From MPNP01 sp965215545 (GTDB taxonomy: Bacteria; Pseudomonadota; Alphaproteobacteria; Rhodobacterales; Rhodobacteraceae): a stretch of 64,000 nucleotides of DNA. This document shows positions 63,414 through 64,000 of this stretch, in pieces; positions within the stretch are counted from its first letter, which is position 1, and every line of letters starts with the position of its first letter. The position numbers were made by a program, and so were the translations under genes. The notes under the pieces were generated by a model. That model made no database searches and was not told the origin of the DNA. It worked only from the letters and a program-made list of their open reading frames with translations. Location of the stretch: the NCBI GenBank assembly GCA_965215545.1, contig OZ244066.1, forward strand, positions 2,418,001-2,482,000, written 5' to 3'.

Positions 63414-64000
63414 ATGAACGGAAAACCCCTTTTGCAGGTTGTCAGGCATGGTGAGTTCGTGCCGTGCAAGACCGCCTTCATCGACACCCACACGCCGGGC
63501 TCGGACCAGAAGGAGAACTTTACCATCATCGGTGGTGGCGTCTCGGAAAGTCCCGACCAGCATGTCCATATTGTGGATACGCCGGGTTTCAACATCGGGG
63601 CGGCCGGCCAACCGCCCCATTGCCGGAATTCGCTGCATTCCCACCGGACTGCCGAGGTCTTCATTGTGCTTCGCGGCCGGTGGCGGTTTTTCTGGGGACG
63701 CTCTGGCGATGCCGGCGATGTGGTGCTTGAGGAGGGGGACATTTTCAACATCCCCACCGGCATTTTCAGGGGCTTTCAGAATGTGGGGTCCTGTCATGGC
63801 ATGCTGCTGGCCATTCTCGGCGGTGATGATGCCGGGGGTGGCGTGACCTGGGCTCCCCAGGTCATTGAAGACGCCCGGAACCATGGGCTGATCCTGGGTG
63901 ATGACGGTCGTCTCTATGACCTCACAAGGGATGAATCGCTGCCGGATGGCGTCAGTCCCATGCCGGTCCTGACCAGCGAACAGCTGGCCGACTTCCCCGA
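63414..64000 (+). CDS. Cupin domain protein, partial (runs off the right edge)
   Basis: An open frame from the ATG at 63414 (AGGACCAGGGACGCA upstream) continues without a stop for 195 codons to the window end. The cupin motif is visible at about residues 70-125: HCRNSLHSHRTAEVFIVLRG, then VVLEEGDIFNIPTGIFRGFQ. The remaining C-terminal part (LGDDGRLYDLTRDESLPDGV) is larger than a bare cupin. It follows the SDR gene by 142 bases. Function unknown. Confidence 0.72.
   Translation, partial: MNGKPLLQVVRHGEFVPCKTAFIDTHTPGSDQKENFTIIGGGVSESPDQHVHIVDTPGFNIGAAGQPPHCRNSLHSHRTAEVFIVLRGRWRFFWGRSGDAGDVVLEEGDIFNIPTGIFRGFQNVGSCHGMLLAILGGDDAGGGVTWAPQVIEDARNHGLILGDDGRLYDLTRDESLPDGVSPMPVLTSEQLADFP

Overview
The window is GC-rich DNA from what looks like a heterotrophic alphaproteobacterium. 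The assignment rests on codon use, the tRNA-Met sequence, long gene chains joined by 4-base ATGA/GTGA overlaps, a choXWV choline importer, a phosphatidylcholine synthase, a CODH-like coxSLM cluster and several periplasmic-binding-protein sugar importers. I cannot name the genus. A full set of coenzyme F420 genes, uncommon in Proteobacteria, is the most striking metabolic content.

Layout. 1-178: partial AT-rich reading frame running off the left edge. 267-8614 (minus): acyl-CoA dehydrogenase, SDR, DUF993 protein, TIM-barrel isomerase, then a MalEFGK-type sugar ABC transporter. 8615-9704: no intact gene, but a palindromic operator and a twice-frameshifted ParE-type toxin. 9705-10736: aldo/keto reductase. 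10737-15208: degraded accessory block with a secreted-protein locus broken by an IS30-family element, a second truncated IS30 copy joined to the C-terminal part of a plasmid RepA, and a frameshifted DUF4276 gene. 15396-18748: enoyl-CoA hydratase and CoA-transferase (minus), and a divergent aldo/keto reductase. 18830-28312 (minus): an RbsABC-type importer with Zn-alcohol dehydrogenase, cupin, aldehyde dehydrogenase and GMC oxidoreductase, divergent from a TetR regulator (28499-29146).

29340-35774 (plus): cofG, cofH, cofD, cofC, cofE, an NADPH:F420 reductase and a luciferase-like F420-dependent oxidoreductase, nearly all with overlapping ends. This operon would make F420, reduce it and use it. 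35832-41284: phosphatidylcholine synthase, the choline importer choVWX and a divergent betA, so choline can be imported and then built into lipid or oxidised. 41285-46489: second accessory block with an IS630-family element, a lone IS30 end, broken small genes, a HTH antitoxin with a PIN toxin broken by a 4-base duplication, and a NERD protein. It ends at a tRNA-Met gene. 46732-54972 (plus): coxD, coxE, an XdhC/CoxF-type protein, a molybdopterin-binding protein and coxS-coxL-coxM of form II (AYRGAGR motif). 55067-58804: ureohydrolase, nitrilase-type amidase and dxs. 59011-64000: ROK protein, DapA-family aldolase/lyase, a HisD-family dehydrogenase like sulfopropanediol dehydrogenase, SDR and a partial cupin protein.

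The metabolic genes look intact, while the two accessory blocks are full of small lesions: G/C-run contractions, a tandem duplication, a nonsense codon and a deletion between short repeats. No CRISPR array, rRNA or recognisable riboswitch was seen.
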